A stretch of DNA of 64,000 nt from Glandiceps talaboti (taxonomy: Eukaryota; Hemichordata; Enteropneusta; Spengelidae): NCBI RefSeq assembly GCF_964340395.1, contig NC_135556.1, positions 19,451,642 to 19,515,641 of the forward strand, read 5' to 3'. Numbering within the stretch: position 1 is the first letter of the stretch; each line of letters starts with the position of its first letter. Positions 11,996-25,309 of this stretch are shown here, piece by piece. The notes beneath the pieces are model-generated. The model had not been told where the DNA came from. It did not search any database and saw nothing but the letters and a program-made list of their open reading frames with translations. The position numbers were made by a program, and so were the translations under genes.

Positions 11996-13892
11996 TGCTG
12001 ACATCCATGTCACTATGTAAAGAATAGCTCTGGTTGATATCACAACTTTCTTACAATTATTCACATTTTAGCAAGCATTGCTCTTAGATGTACAAAAGCC
12101 TTCAATGCAATAAATAAAATCATGAGGGGGAAAATATTCTGGTAATTCATTTTCATATTTTGGTGACATTTTGGTTTGGTTTTTTTGTCTCTTTGGGGCA
12201 GGTTTGAATTTTTTACAATCTGGGAAAGGTGCTCTGTGACTTATGTAACTTTTATCTTCAAGATAATTATGATAAACTTATTGATGTAGTGATACCGATA
12301 TGACAAATACACATACAGTAGTGTGTTATTTTGTAAATACTTAGCAAAAATGAAATAAATTGCCTTGTCACAGCATTTCATCAGTTATTAAGATTTCATG
12401 CACACAAACAAAACTAGTCTGAAAGGTCCATTCATTGGTCCGCTTATGTAACCCCTCACTATACCCATATTTAGCATATTACATACGCAGAAACAAAATG
12501 GATCTATTCAGACTAAAATAAAATATAAGTCTAGAAATGCTTAGGAGGGAATCAGAGAATATGATATCAGCCCTTGTATATAGTGATATACATAATGTGT
12601 TGCACACACACTGTTTGTTGTCCAGGAATCTAATGTAAAATTTGTATATTCAAAGTCAGTTTTGTGCACTGAATTGCAAGGATATTACATCAATATTCAT
12701 ACAATGAAACTTTGAATCTCATTGTGTGTAGGAAGTTGGTTATTTCATATGTTAATCCTACCTTCCTGACTGACAATACAATTTCAGTGTGCATGAAATC
12801 GTGATAAATGAACAAAACCATTTTCTATGGTCGTACACAATTTTATAAATATTTTTCTTATGGTAGTATGTGAGTTGCTGGGTATGTCTGTCCGTTATCA
12901 ACTTTGTACAAGAGATTAGACTTCCTGTATCAAAAAGATGGAGGAAGGAAGAAATTTGAAAGAAAAAAAAGTTGAGTGTGTCTCTACCTCCAGTCAAGTA
13001 AACTTTACTTTTGATTGTGACTACTTACTGTGTTTTATTTGACCCTAACAACAGTTCTGGCAAGCTTTCTCAGTACCTGCAATAACTATTTTACCTCATG
13101 CTAGAGGATCAAACTGGAACTAGTGCATTTATAGTATTGTATGTGGTGCATGCCGAAGTCATTGCGTCGACCAAGAAATTGAATGATTGTTATTTTTATG
13201 ATGCACCCAGGAGGTATTTCAGGTACCGAGAAAAAGTGTGTTAGTAGGAGAAGTGAAAACAGACTGTTTGTGGGCTCAAAAGTTTTATCATGTTTTATCA
13301 GGAAGATTAAATTTGAAATGTAAGAATCAAATGGAATATCTACTTTCACAAAGGGACACAAACTTAAATCACTGAAAAAATCATGACACAAAATGACGTA
13401 GATACATTGTCAGTTGTTTTGTTTCTGAGCTGTTGGTGCTATCAATGTCTGTTTTAGACTAACACCTCACACTATGCTCAGAATTCATAGTAATATTTGG
13501 TCATGTCACAATTACAATCTACAATTGTATTTTATATTTTTTTGCTACAGATGTAATAGCTTCATATAAATTACATTTAGTGGCATGGTCACATGATCTA
13601 TTGTCAGCTGATAGTCATGTGATTGATATGTGGTACAACTACAAGATCATTGGAAAGAATATACCTGTCAAAGAAGTGTGCCCTCTTGAGGTGAAATATA
13701 GAAATGATGTTATTATTTGAAGTTTGTCAAAATGTTCTAATTTGAGGCTGACATTTCAATGACTAGTTGGGTTTCAGTATTAACAAATAACCAACTTCTA
13801 CTTAGTATTTACCAATGTACAAGGGGAAGATATTTTACTTGTGTCATTTTATTTTTCTAAAAGCAACACAGGAATTGATTTTTTACACAGTA

Positions 13893-14052
13893 GTTGTAAA
13901 GTCATTGTACAGATCCACCATGGTAGTGAAGAGGTGTACAGATCCACCATGGTAGTGTAAGGTGTACAGATCTACCATGGTAGTGTAGGGGTGTACAGAT
14001 CCACCATTGCTAGTGTAGGGTGTACAGATCCACCATTGCTAGTGTAGTGGGT
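13893..14052. repeat. ~30-bp tandem repeat, five units
   Basis: Units contain GTACAGATCCACCAT and GGTAGTGTAGG or GCTAGTGTAGG, ending where the TAGTGGGTTTG sequence diverges. Non-coding. Confidence 0.85.
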
Positions 14053-15547
14053 TTGTAAGAATGTCCCAAATCCACTTTGTTAGTGGGTCTGCATGAGCAT
14101 TGTTTTCAGGGCACCTTATATATGTTGTGGATGAGAAAGATAGTATCACAGGTTCCAAACTTTGGTATTCATAAATACCAGTGTTTTAATATTGAGACCA
14201 TAATTCTGCTTGACATGTACTTACTTAAAGTTTATTGTTGTCTGTGATCTATAACAATAGATGAAGTCATTCCAAGTGAAGCATGTAATGCCATGTTGTC
14301 ATGGTAACACAAGTGAGATTGTGAAATCATGTGTACTATTTGCACTCGGTATTTTGAGTATATCAATTTTGTCTTAGTATGACACAAATAATGAAGTCTA
14401 GTTTATAGCACTTTCCCTAAAACCATATACTGTATGGTTATATCAACAAGATGTTACATCTAAACTAAGTAATTACCCAACGCAAATCATAGCAAGTGTC
14501 AGCTTTACATAAATAGTGAATTATTTTAGATTAAACTTACTAGTACTTTCAATTCTGGAGAGGTTTTAAATTTGACTGGTATTCTCAACTTGTGTTCTGA
14601 AATGCATAATGCATTCTAGGAAAGAAAAGTGAACGTTTTCAGCCGAGTAGGCTGTGTGACCTACATATATATACCATCAAATAATCTAACACAATCTAGA
14701 GGACAAAAAAGAAGGTCAAAAAATAGTACAAACACAGATGTCTACTAATTTTGTTGAATATAAGAAAACCAAAATATTGCAAATGAATAAACATTGCCAG
14801 ATGTTCTTGGCAAACATAAATTCTACAACAGATGACAAACTACATTGATTGCACACCGGAAATGAACTCTTTTAAAACTTTTTCAAGAAAACTCCAACCC
14901 ATTCTCATTTAAAATTAATTAATAAAATCAAGAAAGTAAATCAGGGGTCACCGCACAAATTTTGAAATAGAAGTCAAACTGATATAAAAATTTAGCCATT
15001 TTGGAATCCAATATGGCTGCCAAATCCAATATGGCTGCCGAATTCTGTGTTAACTCTATGGGAATATAAAAGATTGATGATTTCCTTGAAAACAAGATGG
15101 TGAACCCACAATTTTCTTTTATTAATTCAAAAGAACCAAGAACAAGCTGTCATATAGCAAAGTTTGGAGTGAACTGAAAAACTTTGATTTTTCAAGGATA
15201 TTTAGGAAGACTATAAATTGATAGTAAGAAAACGAATTGACAAATTACTTTGATATAACTTGTCTGGAATCATGTTCTAAGATATACATGTCTTCAATTT
15301 AAAATATAAATGCAAAGTTTTATTTGATATTTGGATTCATAGCTGGAAACAATGTTTGATAGATTGGTTTGAGATCTTCGTTCCATTCCATTGTACACAT
15401 AGTTACTGTAGATATCTCTCACTTTTCAAATTAACTACAAATTAACTTTATGGAAATATCATGGAAATAGTATTGGAAAACTTTTGAGCAGACATTCTAT
15501 AATGGTTTCAGAGAGTGAGATATATGTAATGCAAATTTTTTTTTTAA

Positions 15548-16035
15548 ATATCTGTACCATTTCACGGTTCTGCCAATATCTGTACCATTTCATAGTTACA
15601 TGTCAATATCTGTACCATTTCACTGCTTTCAATATCTGTACCATTTCACAGTGCTATCAATATTTGTACCATTTCACATTTCTGTCAATTTCTGTACCAT
15701 TTCACAGTTTTGTCAATATCTTCCTTTTCACAGTTTTGTCAATATCTACCATTTCACAATTCTATCAATATCTGTACCATTGCACTGTTTGATTAATGTC
15801 TGTACCATTTCACATTTGTGTCAATATCTGTACGATGACAATACCATTTCACTGTTGTCAATATCTGTACCATTTCACAATTCTGTCAATACCTGTACTA
15901 TTTCACAAGTCTATCAATACCTGTACCATTTCACAAGTCTATCAATACCTGTACCATTTCACAAGTCTATCAATATCTGTACCATTTCACAATCCTGTAC
16001 CCTTTCATTGTTCCATCAATATCTGTACCACCATG
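15548..16035. repeat. ~28-bp minisatellite, about 17 units
   Basis: Repeated ATCTGTACCATTTCACA plus a short spacer such as GTTCTGTCAAT. The unit length is not a multiple of three, so each frame reads open for long distances. This explains the apparent 196-codon frame at 15600-16190, which is not a gene. Confidence 0.9.
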
Positions 16036-16379
16036 TACTGTTTCATAGTTTTCAAGAAACCCTTATCCATGAACGTTACACGCATACAAACTATTGTCAG
16101 AATTTCTTGACTCTGATTTACATGAATTCAATCTCTTCAAAACCCTCCAGTATTTTAGAAATTAAACTTGAGGGGAAGGGAGTGTTGTAAATATTGGAGG
16201 GATATTTCTAATGTCTTCCGTAGTTTGAGACTTTATATTCCCATGGTTTTTGTTGTTCTTGATTTCATGACTTAATTGCTAGGTGTGGCATGATTTCTTT
16301 GAATAGTGAAAATATGTAAATTTATGTAAAGTGTAGATTTTTTCTTTTGCAGATAAATTTTCTTGATCGAGTGTTCTTC

Positions 16380-17110
16380 AAAGCACAACTGAGCTGAGGT
16401 CAAATATTGCTATAGGAATGGTTAAATGTCTCTGTCTGAACAACTTAAAAGTCAAAAACTGCTGGGTCCATTTGCTTGTTGATATTTGGGGATATTGTTT
16501 AGGGTGTCTAGTTGGGAAATTGTTCAAATCAAAACGATCACACCACAGGTGTGTGTGATATAGGTTGAAAAGTGTGATTTGTGATTTTTTTAAATCAATG
16601 GGAAAAAGGTGAGGCTGGTTTTATTTTAACTGCATTCCTGTACAGGAACCAAAAAGTCAATTTCACCAACTTAGCATAGATGACCCTATGTTTTGATATT
16701 CAAAACAGGCCTAAAATGTTACAATTTTTGTGCCGAAAATTGTGAAACTCAAAAACAACAAGGCAGTTTGGACTGAAATTGGTTGAGATTGATCCCAGGG
16801 ATGTATACAGGTAGAGTTTATAATGGTGACCCAGTTCTTAAATAAAGTAGAAAAATATGATTTTTTTTTTGGTCAAAAATCTTGAATTCAATATCTATCA
16901 TGCTGATTGGTCTGAATTTGATAGTGTGTGGGGCTGTGTTGATGAAAAATTGTTCACAACATGATGACTCCACCGTTGATTTGCAAATTAGATCTAAAAT
17001 TATTATTTTTTCGTCATCGATCTAAAACTCAGTGAATACATTGCAGATTGGTTTGGTAGGGTAGTGAAGTTCCCTGGGATGTCCGGATTATATTTGTTAC
17101 TCAAGATGAG
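16380..17110. repeat. Dispersed repeat, copy 1
   Basis: Begins AGCACAACTGAGCTGAGGT and continues through GCTATAGG, AACTTAAAAGTCAAA, GATTGGTCTGAATTTG and GATGAAAAATTGTTC words. A related copy lies at 57864-58130 and a shorter one at about 55625-55790, both in PDS5 introns. The family is unidentified and has no coding frame. Confidence 0.6.
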
Positions 17111-17589
17111 CTGATGTTATCGTGTGCAATAAGATCGATCTTAGTCAAATATTAAGTAAAACTGAATTGATATGTATGCAGTTGTGCTACAATGCCATTG
17201 CCTGTAGTGGATGCTGTGCAATGAAGTTAGAAATTGACTCTATAAAGTTCTCAAATAGTGACATATCAATTTGAAATCGGGGGTTGTCACTCTTACACAT
17301 TTCATAAGTGTTTCATTTTTTTGTCAGATCAATCTTTTGAAAATTTGTGCAGAGATATTTAGAGATTTTGAAGTACACCACTACACCTTTAATACATTCA
17401 ATTTACTGTTGTTAGATCATGTAAAAAATCATATTTTTATTATGTATGATACGAGTTTCAGTTTGGAAAGACAAATTAGTGTATTACAAACTAATATACA
17501 ATAAGAATTGAGGATTTTATGGAATGGAATAATTTCTGAAATGCAAAAGCAAATAAAGAATGGAAATCTTTTTTTCATCACGATTTGCT

Positions 17590-18090
17590 TGTATAGTGTT
17601 ATGTTCTTTGTGTTATGTTAACTATGTCCTATGTGTGTATGCTGTTAACTATGCGTGTATGCTGTGAGCTGGACATGTTCTATGTGTGTGTTAGCTGGAC
17701 ATGTTCTATGTGTGTATGTTAAGTGGACATGTTCTATGTGTGTATGCTAGCTGGACATGTTCTATGTGTGTATGTTGTTAACTGGACATGTTCTATGTGT
17801 GTCTGTTAGCTGGACATGTTCTAAATGAGTGTATGCTGTTTACTGGACATGTCTAAGTGTGTATGTTGTTAACTGGACATATTCTATGAGTGTTGTTAAC
17901 TGGACATGTTCAATGAGTGTTGTTAACTGGACATGTTCCATGTGTTATGCTGTTTACTGGACATGTCTAAGTGTGTATGTTGTTAACTGGACATGTTCTA
18001 TGTGTGTATGTTGTTAGCTGGACATGTGTGAGTTATGCTATTAACTGGACATGATTTATGCATTTATATTGTTACCTGGACATGTTTTAT
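17590..18090. repeat. ~30-bp minisatellite (GGACATGTTCTATGTGTG)
   Basis: About 14 units of GGACATGTTCTATGTGTGT with a variable GCTGTTAACT or TTAGCT spacer. Open frames across it are repeat-derived. Confidence 0.88.
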
Positions 18091-18576
18091 AAGTTTTGGG
18101 CTTGTTGGGCTCTGAGTGTTATAAATATTGCTTGGCTAGTCAGAATCACACATGCCCAAAGAATAAAAAACAAACAACACTATAAATACAAAATATGTGT
18201 AATCAAATTGCCATTTAATCAATATTACAGAACTTTGAAAGTTATTCATCAAGCTATATTATACTCTACAATGTACACCAAATTTTGATGGGTTCCTTGT
18301 GACCATCTCTTTGACATTATGGAGGCTATATTAGCTGGTAATAAGTCGAACACAGCTACTAACTCACAAGAATGGCAGCATGTATAAAGAATCATGGGAG
18401 ACGTGCTGCTGGAGCAAAACTTGCCTCTGGGGCATTACATACAAAAGTCACTCCAATGACAACAGCCATTGGAACATACCCTGCAATGTAGTGGAATCAA
18501 CTTACATGAAGTTACACCGCCATGCTGTGACATTGCAGATTTACTACAGATTGTGATTTCAATTTTCATATCACAT

Positions 18577-18582
18577 TTTATT
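18577..18582 (-). terminator. Poly(A) signal, PDZD11 (minus strand)
   Basis: TTTATT on the plus strand reads AATAAA on the minus strand, about 470 bases beyond the PDZD11 stop. Another signal could be used. Confidence 0.4.
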
Positions 18583-19051
18583 TCTTCAAATTTAATATAT
18601 TATACAATGGGGCTACCTTTCAGTCATTATTACAGATATATATATTATTAGATATTCGTATCAAAGCATATTATGCAAATTTCACCTTCAGGGTATATAT
18701 TTACCCATATATCACTTTGCTGGTCTATTCAAACCCCAAAATGTATCAAAGTCAAAGTGAGTCCTTCAATAATCGGGCTACTAAAGATTGTGACACCTTT
18801 GTTGCAGCAATTTTTAACTTACTGGGAGAGTAAAAAAGGTAGAAAGATAAAAAACAGTCTTTCCTAGAAATAGCTTACAGCTACAATTTCTGTATACAAA
18901 ATAGACAATGTATTGACTTGAAATACAAATTTATATATATAAAGTTAGAAAATTCCTCTGTAATGTTCAAATTGATATGGAAGGAGTAAGTATGCTGTTA
19001 TACAGAAGAACATTTTAGACAATTCTTTACAGAAGTAGAAAAAAACCTTTC

Positions 19052-21747
19052 TTATCCATACATAAAACCACCATTATTAGAAGTACCAGGACTAATAGGT
19101 GATCTTTCAAAAGTTTTCTCAAAACCTGTAAAAAATGAAAAACAAGAAACAAGTTATTCACACCACATCATTGTCAAAGTCCCTCTCTCACATAAATATG
19201 CCGACTGTTATTCAATCTACAAATGACTAATCCTCCATTGGTTGATTTGTAGTGTATATAATAACTAAAGTATCTCGTCCGTAGCTTATACTAAATTGTA
19301 CAATGACTAACCACACCCTGACATTTTAGTAGGTTGCATCCCTTGAAAGAACATCTCACACTCAGATCAACACACTCCCTTCTGTAGGAAAAGCTGTCAA
19401 TAATGTCCATGCTGGAATAGTATGGTGGCAGTCAAGCAAGTATGGTAAGAACTTAGCTTTCCCCTTTCCCACCACAGCCAACTGATGTGATAAATTGTCT
19501 GTCAGGGACTTGACTACAAACATGTAAAAGTTAGAAGTGAAAAATATCTAACCCTTTGATAAAAGTGGATTAATTTCAATTGTGACTCTCCCTCCATCTT
19601 AGACAAATAAATTAGGATCAATATCAAAAATAAAAAAAGAACTTTCAGACTCACCATATGGAAAGTATCTGATTGCCATTTCAATTTCATTGGAAGACTT
19701 CAGTATTCTAACAGCCTTTATAATCAAATTAAAGAGAAAAAGAATTACACTGTAAACCAGTGAAATGGTTGAATGTTGATAGACACAGAGAATGACCAGT
19801 GAAAAAATTCAATGTTGACAGAGTACCTTGGGAATATTAAAGTAGAAGAAACATATGTATGTACAAAACAATGCTATAGACATATTTCAAATTAAGTTTA
19901 GAAATAGCATCATTGTCACTGCTTGTCATTGACATATCACAGAGCTCACTTATATGTATGTAACTTGTATTTTCCTTGACTGAATACTGTAAACTTTGGC
20001 GATATGGCAATTTTGGACATGTCAGGCGCACTTTGATTTCAGTGCAAGGGGAAAGTAAATATTACAAATATGTATTTGCAACTGTTGTTGACACCTTTCA
20101 CAACAACTATGTATAGAAATATGACACCTTGTAAAGTATGTTAGCGAGATTTATTTCAAAGGAAAAACCGAAAAACATACAACAACAGTAATGAAAAATA
20201 CTGCAGCAAATACAATGAAAATATCATCTACTTTCATAGAACTATGCAGTAACAGTGGCATATAATAAAAATATCTCTACCGAAACTTATGCCATATCTG
20301 TTTATTGTTGTGACCTGAATGCTTAACTGTATCAGCATTTTTTTTGCTAATGTTGGGGAACCCTAGTAACAGAAATGAGGAAAGGGGTAAATGTAGCATA
20401 GTTTTCCATACAATCTACCATAATTTTGTTTGAGAACCCCAGTAAAATGACTGGGTAGCCCCAGTAGATTTTACCTCCTTACCACCCTTAAAAAACAGTG
20501 TATAAATAGATGTAGATGGCAATTCAGGAGTATTCAGTATGAGGTATTTTACTGAAAGAATGGAAGAGATGTAGAGTAGTAACAATAAAGACATATACAC
20601 TACTTACATCATCATGTCGGAGATCTTCAAAATCCATTCCATTGACGCTGAGAAGTTTGTCACCAACTTGAATGCCTACTCTCTCAGCATTAGAATCTTG
20701 GTAGACCTGGCAGTGGCAGTTGAATGTGTACAAAGTATTAGCTAGTGTTATGTGTGACAAGGTATAGGCTTGTATTACAATTTTGAGTTTGGGCAAATAC
20801 TGATATTTTTATGAGAAATATGGTTGACATTCAGTCACATTTGATGATGAAACAAAATACTGTTATTAGGGTCAGCAGTGAAAAACTAGTTGGGGTTGGG
20901 TGACCGGAACCAAATATTTTTTAAGGTCTTATAATAAGAAAGATTACCTAAATGAACAATGACAATGATATACTTACCTTTGAAACATAAATCCCACATC
21001 TGTGTTCTTTGCCACCCCGGATATTGAAACCCAACTAATATTGGAATAAAAAAAGAAAGATAATACAAAGAATAAATTGTCTCCATGGGGTTCATAAATA
21101 TTGGTAGAACTTTTGTGGTGCTGTTATAAGGTAATCACTCTGGTCAAGTAGTTGCCTAGAACTCTATCATTTCAGTCCAGTTACAAGAAACTGTTTTGAT
21201 TGGCTAGTAAAATGATGACATCATTGCATGTAATTGATGTATTTATTACATGTAACTAACCTTGTAACTAACTCATGGTATAATGTAAAGTTTTGAAAGG
21301 AAATGAAATCTACAAACACAGGGGCAAAAATATCTTACCTGATCATTGTATTTGTTTCTCTTAAATCTGACAATCCTTGGTAGAAATAACCTGATATCTG
21401 TGTCATATTCTGGATGACCTCTCCTCTATGAGAATTAACAAAAGTGGAATGTTAACTTAGGTTCCATCAATTCAAAGGCCTGTACTACTATCTGTAGCAG
21501 ATTCTAAAACATAATTAAATCTCTACACATTTATTCATACATAATCACATACCATAAATTATGGGGGTTTTATCAAAACACAGGCATGATTTCACTGAAC
21601 AATTAGTCTTAATATTGGGAATGAATGTTCACAAAATCTGGGTTTATAATTTCTTTTCAAAGTCAAAAAAGATAGAAGCAAAGTCAAAATGTTTGCTCAC
21701 ATTTCACAACTAGACACAAAAAGTAACATCCTTGCCATTTACATGTA

Positions 21748-21789
<42 letters not shown>

Positions 21790-22407
21790 CGAACTGACAC
21801 AATAACACACATGATGCACTACCAAACTTTAGTGTTCAGTAAGTTGCGCTTACAAAAACCATTGGCCTTATGACAATCCAAAAATACAAGATAAAGTCAT
21901 ATATTCATGACATCTTGCAGGTTTATCAAGTTTGAGTCAGTTTTTTTTAATTTACCATTTACACAGATAAATATACAGATTGTCACACACTCACAATGAA
22001 TCTCATTCTTCTCAAAAGGATCATGTTTCCATCTATAAGCTAGAATATGTTGTGCTGTTCAGCCCTATAAGGCCCTATTTATCAATCACTGTATTGTATA
22101 TTTTTACTTTGGCCCTCTGAGAAGATTAGGCTTTTCCTAACAGGGTCAACCTTGTTTCTTAAAAATAAAAGTTGTTATTATTGTCATAAGGCTTCTCAAA
22201 TTAGCTGATAGCAGTGGTATTAAATTCATGTAGTCCAGTATCTTATTTACAGACTACACAATCTACACCCACTGACCATACCATACGATACCATCATACA
22301 TATTTACTCACCTTATTTGGTGGCATCCATTCTGGAGGATGTTCATAAGGTGGAAGTATGACTTTGACCATTCTATCTCCAACTTTTCCATTCCGGACAC
22401 TTCCCAT
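19052..22407 (-). CDS. PDZD11: PDZD11-like single-PDZ protein
   Basis: Six coding exons in transcription order: 22407-22312, 21425-21339, 21034-20978, 20706-20608, 19715-19655 and 19125-19052 (TAA 19054-19052). All are GT-AG and join in frame to 157 aa; the human protein is 140 aa. The N-terminus carries the family proline segment VILPPYEHPPEWMPPN (about residues 16-31). One PDZ domain follows (about 45-133), with carboxylate-binding loop QLGF (61-64), IRGGK, GDKLLSVNG and His111 at the start of helix alpha-B (class I type). PDZD11 binds C-terminal tails of plasma-membrane Ca-ATPases and ATP7A, and PLEKHA proteins at junctions. The C-terminal tail ends GGFMYG, unlike the vertebrate tail. The start ATG follows the acceptor at 22415 closely. 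Convergent with STARD10, divergent from RPS3A. Confidence 0.93.
21749..21785. repeat. (AC)n microsatellite
   Basis: A dinucleotide AC run of about 36 bp in PDZD11 intron 2 (minus-strand transcript). No further function is visible. Confidence 0.95.
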
Positions 22408-22529
22408 TGTGTTTCTGCAAACAAATTACATGTAATTGTGTTTTTCCCAACTTGTTGTTTTTTATGTAAAAACAAATACCCCCCTGGTAGAAAGAGGATA
22501 AGCAATTATATAAGAACAGTATGCTACTC

Positions 22530-22615
22530 TATTAGTCCTGCTTGCATGCGGAGTAATCCGGGACTCGACAATTGTCCCCCTAGACTCGTGCACCGTCATG
22601 TAAGCAGGGCTACTA
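22530..22615. repeat. Compact GC-rich foldback sequence
   Basis: GTCCTGCTTGCATGCGG on the left mirrors CCGTCATGTAAGCAGGGC on the right. Between them lie GACTCGACAATTGTC and GACTCGTGC words. The result is a hairpin of about 85 bp, more GC-rich than its surroundings. It could be a small MITE. It is not a convincing tRNA, lacking proper A and B boxes. Confidence 0.5.
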
Positions 22616-22763
22616 CTCTATATGATTCAGACACCCCAGATCATGAGTCTGCAGCCCAGCTCAGTTATAATACCTTGGGGTCTCTTTGTATGGATCTGTA
22701 TACATATGAACATAGCAGCAAATACAGACCTGTATACATGGAAATATAGATAGTTATGAGTTC

Positions 22764-22806
22764 ATGGTACCATGGAAGTATACGTTATACTTCCATGATG
22801 GTACAT
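22764..22806. repeat. Short palindrome
   Basis: CATGGAAGTATA and TATACTTCCATG are separated by CGT, giving a 12-bp perfect stem with imperfect outer pairing through GGTAC. It lies in the first PDZD11 intron and its function is unknown. Confidence 0.6.
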
Positions 22807-23416
22807 ATACATATATATATGTATACTTTCATTCATTCACACATACTTTCTTTGTTAGTTTATTTACTTTTGTTTGTTTGTTTATAACATGCCTGGCCTG
22901 CTGCTTATGGGCCAATAAAGGCAAAATGACACAACATATGCGCAGTCTTTTTTAAACACTGTTTCTTTTTTAGTGTAATTATATGCGAATACTTGTTGAT
23001 ACACCAATGGAAATATTACATGTAAGCTTTTCTGTAATGTTAAAATTATTTTTATGATAGAACATAGTTATCAAAAATAACCATTCATATTATTGCATCC
23101 CTCAAAGATTTATTTTGGGACTGTCATGTCCGGGATTGACACCCTGTTCATACCCAATGACTTTGTCAACTGTAAACAAAAGACCCTGACGTCACGGAAT
23201 GTATGCATCTGATCACGTCTGTGTGTGTAGTACATACTACGTTCATATGCATTTGATTACAAGTAACACACATCATGATCAGGGGTGTAAGTCTAACTCT
23301 ACTGTAGGACAGTGAAACACTGTGAAACTCAATATAACGTAAGACCTTCTCATATAAATTTTTACAGTTTCTACTAGATATATGTCTGTGAATTGTGTTA
23401 GAGCGAAAATACTTAC

Positions 23417-23464
23417 CAACAACTGCCAACTGTCGATGCTATGATGAGTACGAGTCTAACATGT
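23417..23464 (-). other. PDZD11 5' UTR exon and start region (predicted)
   Basis: On the minus strand GTTGGCAGTTGTTG is followed by a perfect donor, GTAAGT (23416-23411). The next acceptor (AG at 22416-22415) precedes the coding start by seven bases. The exon's upstream limit is not visible, but the 9-bp target duplication of a transposon lies at 23465-23473. The transcription start is therefore inside this stretch or, in the present allele, in the transposon arm. Confidence 0.6.
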
Positions 23465-23473
23465 CAACATCCT

Positions 23474-23979
23474 ACGAGTATAAAGTTGGCGTCAGATTCA
23501 GATTCAGATTCAGCTAGCGTCATATTGAGCGTCAGATTCAGCGTCAGATAGCGTCAGCTAGCGTCAGATCCGAAGACACCCGACGGACTCAATCAAACCT
23601 GAAATAATACTGTTTGGACGACAAGGGAAGATTCCACTCCACAAGCTTTTGATCGAAATTGGGATGTCTCTGCTTTTACAATTTTTATTTGGGGAATATA
23701 CGTGAAATAGAGTTGAAATACTTGTCACCGAGACATTGATAGCCCCAAGTTCAGCCACTGTATGTTCGTTGGTTGATACGTTTTGCCAATAATTTACACG
23801 GCGTCAGTAAAGGTGTCAGTAAAAATTAAGTTTACGTACGTAATATGTTGCCATACTTATGTTTTATTTACATTTGAAAGACTCTGAGATCTAGCTAGAC
23901 ATGTACCAGAGTTTGGTGTTACTGATAAACAACCTAGGAGGCCTCCAGATCTAGACGCATTGGTAAGTGTTACATTGTA
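23474..23979 (+). repeat. Left terminal inverted arm
   Basis: Mirrors 30204-30697. The outer part is rich in GCGTCAG and GATTCA words, giving clustered TGACGC motifs. The inner part contains the GAGATCTAGCTAGACATG block. It ends GACGCATTG followed by GTAAGTG, a good splice donor conserved in the other arm. It carries an extra ~12-bp GTGTCAGTAAA duplication relative to the right arm. The 64-codon minus-strand frame is shared with the other arm but shows no coding pattern of change. Confidence 0.88.
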
Positions 23980-24056
23980 TGCTGCGTTTGGAATACTGTA
24001 CACATGTAATAACATGGAAGTAAAGTCCAACTAAAGGAAGTAAAGTACAACTATAC

Positions 24057-24110
24057 ATATACACATACAACATTTGTACATACATACATACATGCATACA
24101 TACATACATG
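24057..24110. repeat. (CATA)n microsatellite
   Basis: CATACATACATGCATACATA tetranucleotide run inside the long-TIR element. Confidence 0.85.
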
Positions 24111-24758
24111 TCTGTCATCAGGTAAGGTTTAAAATCTGATTCTAGCTTTGCTGCTTGTTCAAACTCAAATGTCGGCTTAGTTGCATGCCCCACCGACCCC
24201 CTCTTTACATTACATAATAATTTATAGCATGTAGGGTATGTCTAGATTGTACACCCGAATTCGCCTGACTTGACATGAAGAGTTCTTCATAATGATTTAT
24301 TCACCACCATATTAGGCCCTAGATTATCATTTTGTCAAGTTCTGAAGATATATAACTATCTCGAATTGACAAAGGGCAAAAAATTGATCTCTGTTTATTA
24401 AACGCGTGGTTTTTGGTCATTCCACAGGTGTGTGGGTTCAGTGGGGATAAATTAAATAATCCCACATGAACAAAAGTACGTTTTTGAACTTTATCCTGAG
24501 CGGACAGCTTATGACAATTCCGATGACAAGTAACTTTAGCAAACCATTCTTCTGTTTAATCTTTCCCTGGTTCCAATAACAATCATTTAGAAAGGCCAGT
24601 AAATCAAAGCAGCAAAGTGTAAGAGATTAATTAACTTGTTGTAAAAGTTAATTTTGGGACATCAAGGCTGAATATTAATTCCTCCTCAGACTGTTTAATG
24701 GATGGAATAAAAATTTTGAGTAACCAGAAAGACGTCAACAGATCTCAGTGATAAGGCA

Positions 24759-24829
24759 TAGACAGACACACACACAAATATATATACACACATGCAGACA
24801 CATACATATAATATACATGCATGCATACA

Positions 24830-24871
<42 letters not shown>

Positions 24872-24982
24872 ATACATACATACACACACACACATACATA
24901 CATACATACATACATACATACATGATACATACATACATACATACATACATACATACATACATACATACACACATACACATAC

Positions 24983-25014
<32 letters not shown>

Positions 25015-25020
25015 GATACA
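24759..25020. repeat. Compound (CA)n/(CATA)n microsatellite
   Basis: Alternating CA and CATA runs of about 260 bp inside the long-TIR element. They generate spurious His/Thr/Ile frames on the plus strand and Val/Cys/Tyr frames on the minus strand. Confidence 0.95.
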
Positions 25021-25309
25021 TGCATATATGGTGCATGTATTCATACAGAGAGTCAATCAATCAAACAAGCAGCCAAAATTATACAGATGAAAATTAAATG
25101 TAATGTTCTTTGCTAGCTTTAGTAGATTGTAACTTTCTCTTTCCTTTTGTGTTACAGTGATGTCAACTTCAACACTAGGCTGGTGTTAATAAAGTGGTGA
25201 AATTATGAAGTGAAATCAAGATTAAATAATATTGAATTTGATTTATTTCCATGTCTGAACATTGGGCATAAAATGTACAATGCATCAAGCGCACTACAGT
25301 ACATTGAAG

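Larger units (their letters stand above)
9900..18550. other. 8.6-kb gene-free interval between convergent genes
   Basis: No exon with splice sites and a recognisable peptide was found on either strand between STARD10 (+) and PDZD11 (-). Contents are C-rich CACCTCACC runs at 10441-10508, minisatellites listed separately, and a dispersed-repeat copy at about 16380-17110. A motif pair, AATATGGCTGCC, occurs twice near 15010-15040. Open frames of 60-200 codons here lack family resemblance or are repeat-derived. Confidence 0.55.

Noticed and set aside
15600-16190. 196-codon open frame
   Set aside because: It lies in a ~28-bp minisatellite. Overlapping open frames in other phases show the same periodic peptide, with no family resemblance.
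22530-22615. Possible tRNA-like sequence
   Set aside because: The stem is a simple foldback; there is no clover-leaf, no proper A/B box pair and no plausible anticodon arm.
23564-23758. 64-codon frame in the left transposon arm, conserved as 30413-30607 in the right arm
   Set aside because: Conservation follows from the inverted arms. Differences between arms are spread over all codon positions with many replacements, and no function or splice context is visible.
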